A DNA stretch of 64,000 bases, taken from NCBI GenBank assembly GCA_964304625.1, contig OZ199840.1:6634001-6698000 (forward strand), given 5' to 3'. Of this stretch, positions 1-11,114 are shown piece after piece. A program made the translations under genes and the position numbers. Under the pieces are notes generated by a model that was given only the letters and a program-made list of their open reading frames with translations, had not been told where the DNA came from and ran no database searches. This DNA comes from Kudoa neothunni. Lineage: Eukaryota; Cnidaria. Positions within the stretch are counted from its first letter, which is position 1. Every line of letters begins with the position of its first letter.

Positions 1-1041
1 TCTAACAAAGGTCGAATCTTAGCGAATTTGTCGTATTAGGGCGAATTAGGATACGTGATAATTTTACAATTATCCGCGAAGTGCAAGTATTTATATATTT
101 GTTCAAAACGATTCCTTGAGTAAGAGTCGGAAACGAGGGGATAATTCACAAGTTTCGACCAATAACACCCATACCCAGCATTCTTACTATCCTCATAATA
201 ATAAAAAACCCCAGATATTTTTCTATTTCCTTAATATCAGTTTAGAAATTAGCATTTTGTTGAGTAGCGTACAGATTTTATTCATATGCAATTTTCGATA
301 TCAACTCATCCAGGAAAAAATTTTTTGAAATACTCAATGGACAGTATGAGGTCATGCAAGTCGCTGAAAATTATCTCATTGATTTCTAAATTTTCAGCTG
401 GACTTGGAACATTCTGTTTCTTGCCCCACTTAAAATTTAAAATTTGATTCTCACCGGAACCGCTGGAATCTTGATATGTTTCATCATCCAATTCTGCCAC
501 GTTATTTTGAATGATAAGATAGTCCTACCCAGCTTCTATCACATCCTGTTCTGAATTATCTGTTTCCGGAAATACAATTACTTCTGTGATGGTTTTTCTT
601 TTTTGTTTCTGACTAAAAACAACATCGTGGTCGATTAGAATATACTATCGGAGGTCCTCGAAGCCCCAATGTCCACTATAATACCCTCGTGGAGATTTGT
701 GTGTTTTTTGATATATTTAAATCACAAATTAATTAAATTTCATCTATTAAATATCTACTTCATTTTTGCAATATTAAATTTTCTCAGTAGCATTTTATGA
801 TTTATTAATACTTATTTTTCCAAATGTTTTAGATTATTTCATCGTTATAAAAAGGGAGGGTTGTATCACAAATAAAAATGACCATAAAGCGTTTATTAAT
901 ATATTATCTCATTAAATGTATAGAATAATAACTTATGTTTATCATATTCATAAATTATTCTTTAATAATGAATGTGCTTATATATATATATATATGCGAA
1001 TTAATTTTTTTCCCGTAAAGTGGACAATGGGAACGAAAGGG
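1..1041 (-). mobile_element. piggyBac A, cut by the left window edge
   Basis: The right end is seen at 1007-1045: a loose palindrome (TTCCCG ... TGGGAA) followed by CGAAAGGGTTAA, which reads outward as TTAACCCTTTCG like the other piggyBac ends here. On the minus strand at about 306-640 lies an acidic transposase N-terminus (30-odd residues rich in D/E/S) leading into a hydrophobic stretch with FKKFF, the usual start of the piggyBac transposase core. Nothing after this N-terminus is in the window, so core and other end lie to the left. Stops interrupt the frame, so it is decayed. The 650-700 stretch (CCCCAATGTCCACT) may be a second internal copy of the terminal module. Confidence 0.6.
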
Positions 1042-1228
1042 TTAAATCAAATTTTTTTTATTTCAAGAATCTCATAAAAATTAAAAGTCCTTAAGAGGGC
1101 ATTAAATGATACTTTATCAACCTTAAATTCTGCCAGAGGAATAAATAAACACATTTTTATATATTTAGTCACTGCCACTTAGAGCTTGAAATATTGTTTA
1201 ATTAACTCAAACTTCAATTTAGGAATTA

Positions 1229-2532
1229 CAGTAGTGTGTGGGTCGTACGCAATATGGCTCCAAGTCAATTTTTAAAAATTGACTTGTTTACCACTTATTT
1301 TGGTTTAATTCAAATTTAAATAGATCATTTGTTAATAAATAATTGGTTATCAACAAAATATTAGGGTTAAAAACTTATTGTATGGATCTCATGCAAGAAC
1401 GGCTCGAGCTCAGCGCTTAATCTGAACTTGACAAAAAATAATGGATGGAGTGTCAATTTTAGCGAAACAAAAATACTTTACACTACCGAAAAACTCGAAA
1501 TTATAAGGTTTTACGAGTTTATATCATATAATAAAGATGCTAAGTTCCATGCGATGGAAAAATTTGCCAATAAAATAGCACGATAATAAAAAGGTCTAAA
1601 TGATCGGCTCTATTTTTGTCTTTTCTTGAAAAATAGAATAGACAACTCACTATTTCTAAGAGAAAATAATTTTTATTGCTACTCGGATATTTCTTTTCCG
1701 ACAACAAAAATATTTGTCTAACGTAAGACTGCTACTTTTCTTCGAACACAACCGATGTGCTACAGCCATTGGATCATGGAATTGTCAAAGTTTTAAAATG
1801 ATGCACAAAAGAATTATAATGATGTTATTCATACATCAGATCGAATTTCAAGATTGTGGCTACATTGTAACTAACGCTTTGGACGTTATACATTCGACAA
1901 TAAAATTATGGGAATACATTAAAACGGAAAACATAGTGTTAACTACTTTAGGAAATCATTTTTCCTCCCCGAAAATCCACCAAATTATGATTCCTAAGAT
2001 GTTCTTGATGATGATCAATTTAAACATGACATAATTGAGCTGATTGAAGAGGAGAAATCATTAGAATTAACAGATATTATTGATGGAACTCTTGAATGCA
2101 ACATAGTCGACACCTCTGAAATTTGGACAACACTAGATTTTCCTGATTTTGACATGGTTGATGACGACACTGATTATATTGATAAAGTTATTATATCAAA
2201 CCATGAGTAACTATATTAATGGGGAAAAGTTAGAAAACTCCTTCTAAATAAAATTTTGTCAATGCTTGACAATATAAACCGAACTTAAAATGGCTGACTC
2301 TGGCTCAATGTTTGAACAATTTTTTAAGAAAAAAAATATAGAACGGTATTTTAATAACAAAAGGTATACAAATTAATGTTTTCTTCACATTAAATTATTA
2401 TTGATTATATTACCGATTGAAAATTGTTCTTTCCCTCGGCGCGTGCGCTATTCGAATGTGTCCAGCGCAAAGGTGGATGCAACGCGGTGGTTTTCATCTT
2501 CCCTATTTCTGCGTTGCCTCCATACACTACTG
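1229..2532 (+). mobile_element. Decayed pogo/Tigger-like element with CAGTAGTG ends and TA duplication
   Basis: Inverted ends CAGTAGTGTGTGG (left) and CAGTAGTGTATGG (right, reversed) are flanked by TA on both sides (1227-1228, 2533-2534), as in pogo/Tigger elements. A plus-strand remnant around 1490-2210 begins with KLEIIRFYEF, a helix-turn-helix start typical of Tigger transposases. It continues through broken frames (longest open piece 1714-2034) to an acidic tail around 2030-2208 (LIEEEKSLELTDIIDGTL), where Tigger proteins also end in acidic residues. No intact catalytic DDE core is readable, so it is surely inactive. The family call rests on ends, TA and N-terminus; other IS630/Tc1-group elements are the alternative. 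Confidence 0.6.
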
Positions 2533-2604
2533 TAAATGTCTGAAAAATACAAAAAAATTTCTAATAAAACGTTAAATCTTGATATTGATAGCGTGCAACC
2601 GCAA

Positions 2605-2805
2605 TTATTTTAAAACTCGAGTCTTACGTTGGGCGAGGCTTTCTAATCCTGTTACTTTTTGAAGTCTAGCTCTATTTGTCGCAACTTCTAAAGTATTAAA
2701 TAGGAATAAGGTACACTTTAATCCGTGTAAATAATGCCAATTATATCCATGAGAAAATTTCTTCCGGCATATTCGAATTTCACATAGTTTAATGCAAAAA
2801 CTCAT
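2605..2805 (-). CDS. Possible small host exon, function unknown
   Basis: A 66-codon open frame on the minus strand, basic (many K, R, H) and ending in QRKTRVLK before TAA. Just upstream on the same strand is a pyrimidine-rich stretch ending in CAG, a good 3' splice acceptor, so the reading could be the last exon of a minus-strand gene with earlier exons above 2815. I do not recognise the protein. It lies outside the neighbouring Tigger element and shows no transposase motif. It could also be chance; the weak codon signal keeps confidence low. Confidence 0.25.
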   Translation of the reverse strand: MSFCIKLCEIRICRKKFSHGYNWHYLHGLKCTLFLFNTLEVATNRARLQKVTGLESLAQRKTRVLK

Positions 2806-2830
2806 AGCAAAACCCTGAAATAAAGTAAAA

Positions 2831-2864
2831 ATTTATTTATTTATTCATTCATTCATTCATTCAT
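2831..2864. repeat. ATTT/ATTC tetranucleotide microsatellite
   Basis: About 34 bases of ATTT units passing into ATTC units. Simple repeat. Confidence 0.8.
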
Positions 2865-3286
2865 ATTTAATTAATATTAAGTATTTACTTCGATAAAGAT
2901 TTTTACTGCAAAGAAATAATTCTGAACACGCGCGCGCAACATCATAAAAAGATACATTGCACCGCCACTTTTGCACTACTTATTCAACAAATATAATCGT
3001 ATTTGAAAATAAACAAAATAGCCTCTCATCAAAACCAAATTATAAATTAGTTTCACACGAATCAATATAAATTCTTAATTAAAAGAACCGAAATATTTAC
3101 TCGTGAAGTGTTGGTAAAAATTGAATCACCTATAGATTCGTAAACATTGTTCAGATTTAATAAATATTATGTTATTTTTGAATAAAATATCGGTGCCACC
3201 GAATTTATACGAAGTATCTAATCCCCTTGGTTGGTATGATGGGCTCAAGTGGAAAGGTAATTTCGAATTCAGTTAAAATTTTACGC

Positions 3287-3773
3287 ATGGCTTCCAGACC
3301 AAATCCCACAAGAGAACCCTTTCAAATAGTAACTAAAATTGTGTAACTGTTGTAATTGCAGTTAGACTGAAAATGCTCTTAAACAATTTCAATATCTTAT
3401 GAAACTAAAGCCGGATACCGTAAATTTTTATTCTTAACAATGAAATTAATAGGTTGATTTGATTCGATTTTTCTTCGAAGATTGGATTACGTATTGGTGT
3501 CAAACAGAGGGGTTGTAGCGGATATGCTTATGATATGAGTTACTGTGATAAAAGAAACAATCAAGATCTTGAATTTAAAAAGAATGGTACCTTACATGGG
3601 CAATCAAAATTTCATTTTATGTAGACATTACTGTTTTTATTGATAACAAAGCGCAATTGACGCTGATAGGATCTGAAATCGATTTCATTGAGGATGAGTT
3701 GGGCTCCGAATTTATTTTCAAAAGCCCTTCTATAAAAAATCTCTGTGGTTGTGGTGAGAGTTTTAATCTATAA
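3287..3773 (+). CDS. ISCA1: ISCA1, A-type iron-sulfur cluster assembly protein
   Basis: Mitochondrial A-type protein of the late iron-sulfur assembly machinery that supplies [4Fe-4S] clusters. Four exons join in phase: 3287-3328, 3366-3419, 3481-3586, 3625-3773 (introns 37, 61 and 38 nt, all GT-AG), giving 116 residues. The three cluster-binding cysteines are present: Cys44 in RGCSG, then Cys108 and Cys110 in CGCGESF at the C-terminus. The 64-residue spacing equals that of human ISCA1. VFIDNKAQLTLIG and ELGSEFIF match the family core. The start used is the first in-frame ATG of exon 1; only a short N-terminus precedes the core, so a classical targeting peptide is not obvious and an upstream coding exon is possible. 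A 35-codon open frame (3169-3276) ends ten bases before the ATG. Confidence 0.92.
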
Positions 3774-4306
3774 ATTATTTTTATTTGTTTGTATATATTT
3801 TGAAATTGTTTTTGTTTTGCAATCTATCCAGTTCTATGGTTCATTTCTTTTATTGCCAATTAAACTCACACCGACTTTATATTTACACATTTTGTCATTT
3901 CATCACAAGTCTGCGTGTATCTCATATATTCTATGGTTAGAGTTTGGCATTATTCCACTTAATTGGTATTTCTTGTTTTTAATCATTTTATTTTGAGGGG
4001 AAACCCCATTATTATAAGTCTATAAAATAATGTAAAATTTATTCAGGTTTTAAAAACAAATATTTCGCATAGAAAATTTTTAGTCGAGTCTTCTTTGAAT
4101 AAAAATGGTGGCAGAGTTCGATTTAGGGGTCATTTCAATGGTTGACCTTGTTTGAACACCGAATGATGGGGCTGATAAAAAATAATTTTAAATAATAACA
4201 TTTATGATTTAAATCTGGAAATAATAACTATTAAATCCAACCCAATAAAAAATTAGTAAACATCTTCGCTTATCTCCGTACTATGTGCACGCATAAATTT
4301 AAAAAA
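3774..4306. other. Intergenic, no feature seen
   Basis: AT-rich spacer between ISCA1 and the next gene. The open frame from 3745 overlaps the ISCA1 end in another frame and looks like a chance read-through of T-rich DNA. Confidence 0.6.
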
Positions 4307-4609
4307 ATGGCAGGAGACTCAGTATATAAGGGACTTGGCCGAAGAAAATACTTCGATTCTCATGTTGATCTAGGTCATACATGTTACAAGAATAACATGA
4401 TCGAATATTATGTCTCTCCTAATTATGTCAAACTTTATAATGATCCACCCAAAGTAGCATTCAAAAGGTTTCTCCGAAGATGTGTTATCTTCACACCGAT
4501 TGCTGCATTGGTAGCATTTACATATGTGTCCGGAGAGTTGCTTAGTTATGGAGTCTACTATAATAATACCAAACATTACAACATTATGGGAATACCGGAA
4601 GACCAGTAG
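4307..4609 (+). CDS. Small single-pass membrane protein, function unknown
   Basis: An uninterrupted 100-residue frame starting at an ATG preceded by a run of A, a good start context; an ATG at 4283 in the same frame would add eight residues. The protein has a hydrophilic N-half (GLGRRKYFDSHVDLGH), a basic patch FKRFLRR, then one hydrophobic segment around FTPIAALVAFTYVSG and a short polar tail. A small, basic, one-helix protein like this would suit a mitochondrial inner-membrane accessory subunit, but no family motif confirms that and I give no name. It stands alone between ISCA1 and a piggyBac end, with no transposon motif of its own. Codon use looks coding, and it is unlikely to be chance. 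Confidence 0.6.
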   Translation: MAGDSVYKGLGRRKYFDSHVDLGHTCYKNNMIEYYVSPNYVKLYNDPPKVAFKRFLRRCVIFTPIAALVAFTYVSGELLSYGVYYNNTKHYNIMGIPEDQ

Positions 4610-4772
4610 TGAACATAAATTTTTGAAAACTTTTTGACATTTTTTTTATTTTTGAAGTTTTTTGCGCAATATAAACCCATGTGAAATTTCTATTTTAAAT
4701 GTTGAATATTATGGGAAAGCTTTTCTAACTTAAAAATTAAATGAGATTGATTTTTCTCACGGAGCTATTTAA

Positions 4773-6600
4773 CCCTCGAATGCGGTGTTTCCCAACCTTT
4801 TTTCTGTCGCGCCCCACCTTTTTCAAATGTATTGATTTTTTAACTTAAACTGCTTATAATTTTGAATCAAGCTTCATGCCACATCAAAATTGGAAAGTGA
4901 CTAGTATATATTTCTTTTTCATTAGAATTGAAATGTATTCGATCAGGTCTAGTTTAGTTTACAGATGGACTATAAAAATTAACCTTTTTATTTCTTCATT
5001 CAGTCAAAAGTCGCGTTATGCGAAACTTGTGGTAATCCAACCCGCACCAGGAAAAATTATTCTGTATTCGGGATTTATAAACCTAAAATAAATAATTAAT
5101 ATGGAAAATTAATCAATATTGTTTTTGGATAAGTCAAAGTAAGAGGGGATCGCGGCTATAAATGTGACAACATTGGAATTATAACCATACTGATTCTATT
5201 GAACAAAAACCATGTTAAATGTTTTTATATATGTTGTATAAATTAATCAGTGCTTTTTATTGTTTTAGGATATTCTCACTCGCTTAAAAATAATCCAGAT
5301 CAAAAATCGAAATATAGATTTCGTTGTACGTCACACTGCCCAATTATCTCACCATTATCCATGTCATATCAATGCCCAGGATTTTGTACGTCCTACAAGA
5401 ATCGTTCATTAAATGCTCAAAGATTTCCATGCCCAACCAACAATTCTCCACGCCCCACCGGTGGTAAACACTACTCTAATGGTATATTTTTTTATACAGT
5501 AAACCAATATGTAATTAATTCCAGTTATTATTCTAAGAAAATTTTTTCATTGGTTTGGCCAAAAAATTTTTTTCGTGAAATAATTGTATAAGTTTTAATT
5601 TTTATTTTATCTTGTAATGGTCTTCGGGGTAAAATTTATCCCATGTTCTTTTTGATTAAAAATATTCCAAAACGTGTAAACCACGTCGAAATTAAATATA
5701 ATAAAATTCTTGTGAGTAGTTTTTGTAGAAAGTAAGGAAATATTAGATTAATTAATTAAAACGCATGCGCGAATATATGAAGATATGTGGTTCTAATGAT
5801 TTCATTGATGAATTTGGTTTATCAGAGAATGAATATCATGTTATTTACGAAAATGTCTTCTTATCGATGTTCCTTGCTGAAAAATTGTTGGAAAACATTG
5901 ACCATACAGAGACATTACGTTAAAAACTAGAGATACCACCATGCCTCCAATCATCACTAATTTCAGCCCCCTGTGGCAGCATTTTTGCTTTCCATGAAAA
6001 ATATATGTTGTTATCTTATGTTCCCAATAAATTAAAATATGTGATTTTTTTAAGAAATCGCCGAACAATTTTATAAAATATTGTTGACAACAAATTCCAC
6101 AAACAAAAAAATACAGGTTTCAGAATTGTTTACGCTCCCCATCAGGAACCTCTTCTTAATGTAAAGCGAGAAACATGTGGTCACAGTGAGAGGAAAAATG
6201 ATAAAAAATCTAAATGATGCGAAAACAGTCATAAGTTTTATTGTCCAATTCACGCATTTTAAAATTGTTTTAGCTTCACATAACTTCCAAGAAAATTTTT
6301 TATGTTTTGTTTTAATACTTCAACTGGCGTAACACGGTTAATTCCGCTGAACTGGCACAATTACCTTATTGAGGAACATCGCTGTGTACCGACATAAGAC
6401 GGATCGTAAACGAAGCCGATTATCGCGTAGATTGCGTCAAAATTTAATATGCATTTGCCAGTGTTTCATCCGTAAGAATTAAAAATTATTCTACAATATT
6501 AATTATTAGATTTTTTAAAGTGTTATAATTTAAGAAATGTAGGCTAAAATTTATCCCCCAAGTCCATTACACATTCGTCGTTTTGGGGATCATTAGAGGG
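4773..6600. mobile_element. piggyBac B, decayed, with a hAT MITE in its left end
   Basis: TTAA at 4769-4772 and 6601-6604 bound an element whose ends read TTAACCCTCGAATG (left) and TTAACCCTCTAATG (right, reversed). The left end is split after its first ten bases by a hAT MITE; after that MITE the sequence resumes with CTCTAATG. Palindrome-like GGGGTAAAATTTATCCC occurs at about 5616-5632 and a related TAAAATTTATCCCCC at 6545-6560, so both ends carry the internal motif. No transposase domain is readable in the roughly 1 kb between; it is an internally decayed or non-autonomous copy. Confidence 0.65.
4783..5473. mobile_element. hAT MITE inserted in piggyBac B
   Basis: Ends GTGTTTCCCAACC (left) and AGTGTTTACCACC (right, reversed) resemble the common hAT end with GTGTTTCCCAACC. 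GC-rich CGCGCCCCACC and CACGCCCCACC lie just inside each end. Flanks are an 8-bp near-perfect duplication, CTCGAATG (4775-4782) and CTCTAATG (5474-5481). No transposase is encoded; the 690-bp body is AT-rich. The single mismatch in the duplication and the degraded ends suggest an old insertion. Confidence 0.7.
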
Positions 6601-6871
6601 TTAACTAGATGTCACTAGATTTGAGTATATTTAATTCTTTCTGCCACACCTCTCCCTTAGGGATTGGGAGAAATTAAACGCAGAAGATTAATAAATATTA
6701 ATTGTGTATATGCAGTATAACAGGACTCGTACTTAACAGATGTCGTGTGTAATCGCCACTTTGTTACACTAAACTCAATTTAAATTTTCCAATTCTTACT
6801 TATAATCAAGTAAATATTTTTAGCTATAAAATAAATAAAATATCGTTCACTGTAAAAAAATAAATCAAGAG

Positions 6872-8995
6872 CATGACTCGTACGCAGGGCTGCCAGCGGG
6901 GTTTTATAAAAAACCCAAGTTTAAGTAAAAAAACAATGTCGAGATAACCGCTAGTTTAGAGTACAACAAAAAAATAGAATTGTATCTATTAAATTTTTTA
7001 ATCTTATTTCGATTCTATAATTACATCTTCAGATATTAGATTTAAATTTATCGTCGTATTATTATTATAGTTTTTTGGCGCGAACACTCACTCGTGCTTA
7101 ATTTCTAATATAGATCAATATACTCACAATTAATTATTTCACCATTCGGAACATATTTTAAAATAATAGTTAAATTTCCTGATAATGTACGACAATGTTT
7201 ACTGTGTAATTATGTAATCGTATCACTTTAATCTAATCGGCCAATGATGGCCAGATTGCATAAAGTAGAAGCCGCATTTAAAGACCTTCAAATTTCAAGG
7301 AGTCACTAGAGATAAAAATTAAATTTCGGGATTGGGAATTATATTTATATTCTGTCTAAAGGTTTTAATTAATAATGAATTAATATTAAATTCATGCACT
7401 TACACCGAATAAAAACGCATGATGCTATGACTTTCAAAGTATCCAAATAATTTTATGAGCAAAATGTAATGAAACAATATGTCAAGTCTAAATTTTTTAA
7501 AATCAGCACGTCAACTTCCTAATGATACGTGCGCTCGCGAGTCGCGTTTTGGCCATCCCTGTAATAGGTTGTCGTTCAATATCGTACATGTTTAGACATT
7601 GCATGAAATAATCTGAATAAGATACGTTATTAAAAATGTAAATATTAATATCGCAAATAAAAAAATTTGTGTTATTCAATGCATACAGGTTTTCAATAAA
7701 ATCCCAAGATTTTGTAAACAATGAAAAAAAAACCCAAGAATCCAAGGTGACCATAAAAAAAACCCAAGCCTTGGCGGCCCTGCTCGTACGTAATGCAACA
7801 ATTCTCCCTAATGGAAATTGTACCTGAAAATACACTTTTCATGCTTAGTGAGTAATCGCGAAAATAATATCTAACTAACCGATAAAATACAAAAGATTTT
7901 CTAAGAATTATGAAATAATTAAATATTATGATTAAGTACACGAGTTAAGAACAATACAAAACTGACTATGGATAAGTACGACCTGAAAAGAATGTCAACG
8001 TTGAATTGGATTCTAATAAGAGATGTAATTTTAGAATCAGGGGGTTCAGCACTTTGAACAATTCTCGAAAAACTTTAGATAAAACCTCAATCGTGACGTT
8101 GAGAACAAAATCTATAAATGGATATTTTAAGTAAGAGTGAATGATGGTTGATTTACACTGATAATTCCATTACAATGGCGAGAAGATTCACTCCAATGGA
8201 ATGTAACAATAATAGTAATCATTTTGAGTGTAGAAGATTTAAAGGGTTTAAAGACCAGGTTAAATTAAAATATGTATGTTCCATGTTGAGGCTGGAAACT
8301 TTCCTGCTGGGACATTTCCAGAATGGAATGAGAAACTTCATGATGTTCTTGAAAAGTGGTCATCTGAGAGTGTTTTAAACATATGTTTAAAAAATAATTA
8401 AGGGTGTTAAAAACAGTGAAACAGATGGTAACAACACATCTGATGAAGATTAATCAGAAATGGTGAATCCATCTATTTCATTTAATCAGGCTCTCGAATA
8501 TTAAGTAGATCTATTTAAGTTGTTAAAGCAAACAAATTCGATCCCAGTTAAAGACATTTATGGTGTTGGAAAGGAGATTTACAATATTATAATCGATTCA
8601 AGAACGATACCAAAAATTTGATTTATTTAAAATATTTATAAATGGGATAACATGAATTCGTAGTGGGATACTAGAGTCGAACAAATGAGAAACAATAAAA
8701 ATACATTTTATTGCATAAAAATAATTGTTACCATTTATTTTTATTTTTCGCAATTTCATTATTCCTTTAGAATTTTTTTAGATCACGAATAGACTATCGA
8801 TTCGCTCAATATAAAAATAGATGCAATAAGGTCAAAATTTATTTTATTTCAGTTAAGTATACATAAAGTAATGATTAAAGTAGAATAAAAATTTCTGGAA
8901 AAAACATCAGTGAGCTTGCGCACACAGGTCTCGTATGTAATGCAGCGGTTCTACGTAAAGGAGCCTCTTTCTCGACTCATTACGTACGAACCCTG
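6872..8995 (+). mobile_element. Decayed Tigger-like element with CTCGTACGTAATG ends
   Basis: The left end CATGACTCGTACG at 6872 continues after a hAT MITE as TAATGCAACAATTC. The right end is at 8972-8995 (reversed: CAGGGTTCGTACGTAATG). A further direct copy of the left-end motif lies at 8926-8945 (CAGGTCTCGTATGTAATG), so the right end is a small inverted pair, and CAGGACTCGTAC at 6721 may be another. Inside, plus-strand frames about 8150-8630 end in SFNQALEY ... FKLLKQTN ... IYGVGKEIYNII, resembling the C-terminal helical tail of Tigger transposases. Boundaries are approximate and no clean TA duplication was found, so the class is inferred. Confidence 0.45.
6885..7782. mobile_element. hAT MITE with perfect 8-bp duplication
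   Basis: Ends CAGGGCTGCCA (left) and CAGGGCCGCCA (right, reversed), followed in both by ACCCAAG/TTGGGTT tracts, and flanked by the identical 8-mer CTCGTACG (6877-6884 and 7783-7790). An 8-bp duplication with CAGGG ends is diagnostic of the hAT superfamily. At 898 bp with no transposase frame it is non-autonomous. The minus-strand open frames at 7503-7941 run through the inverted repeats and are not genes. The undecayed duplication makes this one of the younger insertions of the window. Confidence 0.88.
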
Positions 8996-9115
8996 TTGAA
9001 CTATATTTTCGATATCGAGCTACGTTGCGCTATTGACGCTAGTTTTTTTTATATAGTAGATGTAAATGCATGCTGTTTTAGCTAATCCCATGAAATTTGA
9101 ATACCTCCCTTAGTA

Positions 9116-9481
9116 TTGAAATTTCGAATGTTCAATAGTCACGACACTCCCATTTTGAAACCTCTATTCGAGATGTTTTCTTGGAATATTGACGACGTGA
9201 AAAAAAGTTTAAATAATGATGCTCTCTACTCGTGGAAGATGTCCAGCATTAAGACCAAAGAAAGAGACAATTTTCAATCCATATTTACCAAAGATGGAGG
9301 CGAACTCTCCCAACTCAACTTTATTATTTGCATAAAATGCAATAGATCGTTTAGATATAAATCTATGGTTGACAATCGTCTACCTATCAACCAGAATATA
9401 TTTCACCGCAAGTTAAAATTTATATCAATATTTGAATTTACTCCCGTTATGCTATATTTTTCGAGGTTTTTAATAAAATAA
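9116..9481 (+). CDS. Open frame of unknown nature
   Basis: A 121-codon plus-strand frame, the first codon being TTG, so a true ATG start is not evident (first Met at residue 5). It holds a CIKC pair, suggestive of half a zinc knuckle, and no other motif. It could be an internal exon or a remnant of transposase. I do not recognise it and it may be chance. Confidence 0.2.
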   Translation: MKFRMFNSHDTPILKPLFEMFSWNIDDVKKSLNNDALYSWKMSSIKTKERDNFQSIFTKDGGELSQLNFIICIKCNRSFRYKSMVDNRLPINQNIFHRKLKFISIFEFTPVMLYFSRFLIK

Positions 9482-9638
9482 AAACATAATTCAAACATTT
9501 TTTTGACATATAAACTCGTAATAATTAAGTTTCAATCAAACAGTAACGTTGGTTATGTAGTAACAAGCACTAGAAATTTCTATTCATAGGAAATCGCACC
9601 ACTTTGAAGTTTAAATCTGTCGACATCACGCATTACAT

Positions 9639-9684
9639 CATTTATCACGTTCACAATTTCTAAAAATTGTGAACGTGATAAATG
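9639..9684. repeat. Perfect 21-bp inverted repeat with 4-nt loop
   Basis: The arm CATTTATCACGTTCACAATT is followed by a short loop and its exact complement. The arms are 21 bp with no mismatch, which is far beyond chance in DNA of this composition. It lies in a gene-free stretch about 450 bp before the MULE remnant. Confidence 0.85.
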
Positions 9685-9689
9685 TACAT

Positions 9690-10130
9690 GTTCTAGAATC
9701 AACTAGATCGGTTTGAATATAATATATAATTCGAATTGAGAAAATTTATTAAGAATACGGTTTTGTAATGTAAATAGCACAAAATATTTGTTAATGTTTT
9801 CTTAAGGATTAGTTTATTACTAGTACAAACTTTACGGAATCATAATTTCGACATATCTCTAAAATTGCCAAACCGAATTTACTGAAAATTTATATGTTAA
9901 CATAATACAAAAAGAGCAATTGATTTGTAAATTTATAGATGTATACACGTATGTTATACAGATTATCTTAAAATTAAGCACGCGACTGAATATGAACATG
10001 TTTTTTAACTTTAGAACCGGCTTAATTACCAAATTATTTACTCATAAATGTATTGAAATGTTGTATAAATTCATAACGACAATTTTTCGTCATTGTGCAA
10101 GTGTCTCACATCAATTTGTGTGCACTATAG
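9690..10130. other. Gene-free stretch
   Basis: AT-rich, nothing recognised; possibly the 5' part of the decayed MULE that follows. Confidence 0.4.
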
Positions 10131-10133
10131 CGA

Positions 10134-11110
10134 TGAGTCACAATTTATTTAGCGTTGGCATGAAGTTTAATTCTTTTGAAGAATTAGAAAATGTCGTAAA
10201 GATTTATGAGAAGGAATCATATTCTAATTTATACAAATGTCAGGCAAGAACTCTCTTGAATATTAAAGGCAGAGTAACAAACTCAATTAATCCGCTTCTT
10301 CAGTATTATGAAATTACATACCGATGTATTTTCGGTGGTACTAATAGGTACAGGAAAATGTAGACAGAAATAAAACAACTATCAAAAACAACTTCCTTGT
10401 TAAAATCACGTTGAGAGCATCAGAGGATGGATTGTCGCTTGAAGGGCGTTCCTCATTATTTAACCACAATCATGAATGCAATTAAATTATTTTCAAAAAT
10501 TTACTAAACCAAAGAAAAATTGATCTCAGAGATTACTCAACTTATTCATTTAGGTGCAAATAAAAAGCTTAAATAGTCAAAGATTCAATCAGACAGGGGG
10601 AAACTTGAGATTAAAATCACTTCACAATATGAAAACCAATCCCGATACCTCCCTAAACTCCATAACTAAAATAAGGAGATTTTTAAAGTCGATTTTAGTT
10701 GCTTTTTAAGTATTTTATACAACGAGCATAATTTAACCAATGTGGTATTCTTCATTGACCAAGATATGAAAAGGTTTTTAGAATTTTATTCTGATGTGTT
10801 TGTTGATGCGACAGACAAACTTTTAAACACGAGTTATTTATAAAATTAATAGCCAACCTGGTTGTGAACTGTACTAAAATTAATTTTTTAGAGCACTCTT
10901 ATATTTATCAGCAGGGAAGATTCGACAGGATGAACACGCATTACAAGTGTTTGTGTTGCGTATGAAGAAACGAAGCAGAACATCCAATGTTTATTGTAAT
11001 GTTTTAAGTGAATTGGTGTCAATGTTAAAAAAAACAATCTGTTTTCGATTACAACTCGTAAAGATGAAAAACTTCGAAAATGTCCGAAAAAAAGCTTTCC
11101 TAATAATTCA
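10134..11110 (+). mobile_element. MULE-type transposase remnant, interrupted by piggyBac C
   Basis: At 10134-10363 a frame reads MKFNSFEELENVVKIYEKES ... YEITYRCIFGG, the layout of the FAR1/FLYWCH-like DNA-binding start of Mutator-like transposases. At 10755-10830 another reads FFIDQDMKRFLEFY then SDVFVDATDKL, resembling the MULE catalytic start, in which an Asp sits in a V-x-D-x-T-(Y)-K context. Stops separate the pieces. The right side is cut by piggyBac C at the TTAA of 11111-11114, and no continuation beyond 13395 was recognised. Terminal repeats were not found. Family assignment is by motif layout only. Confidence 0.5.
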
Positions 11111-11114
11111 TTAA

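Noticed and set aside
979-994. TATATATA run
   Set aside because: Short AT simple repeat, common in this composition.
3745-3996. Plus-strand 83-codon hydrophobic frame
   Set aside because: Overlaps the ISCA1 C-terminus in a different frame; T-rich DNA gives hydrophobic chance frames.
7503-7941. Minus-strand open frames of 110 and 82 codons
   Set aside because: They run through the right end and flank of the hAT MITE (6885-7782) and reflect its repeat, not a gene.
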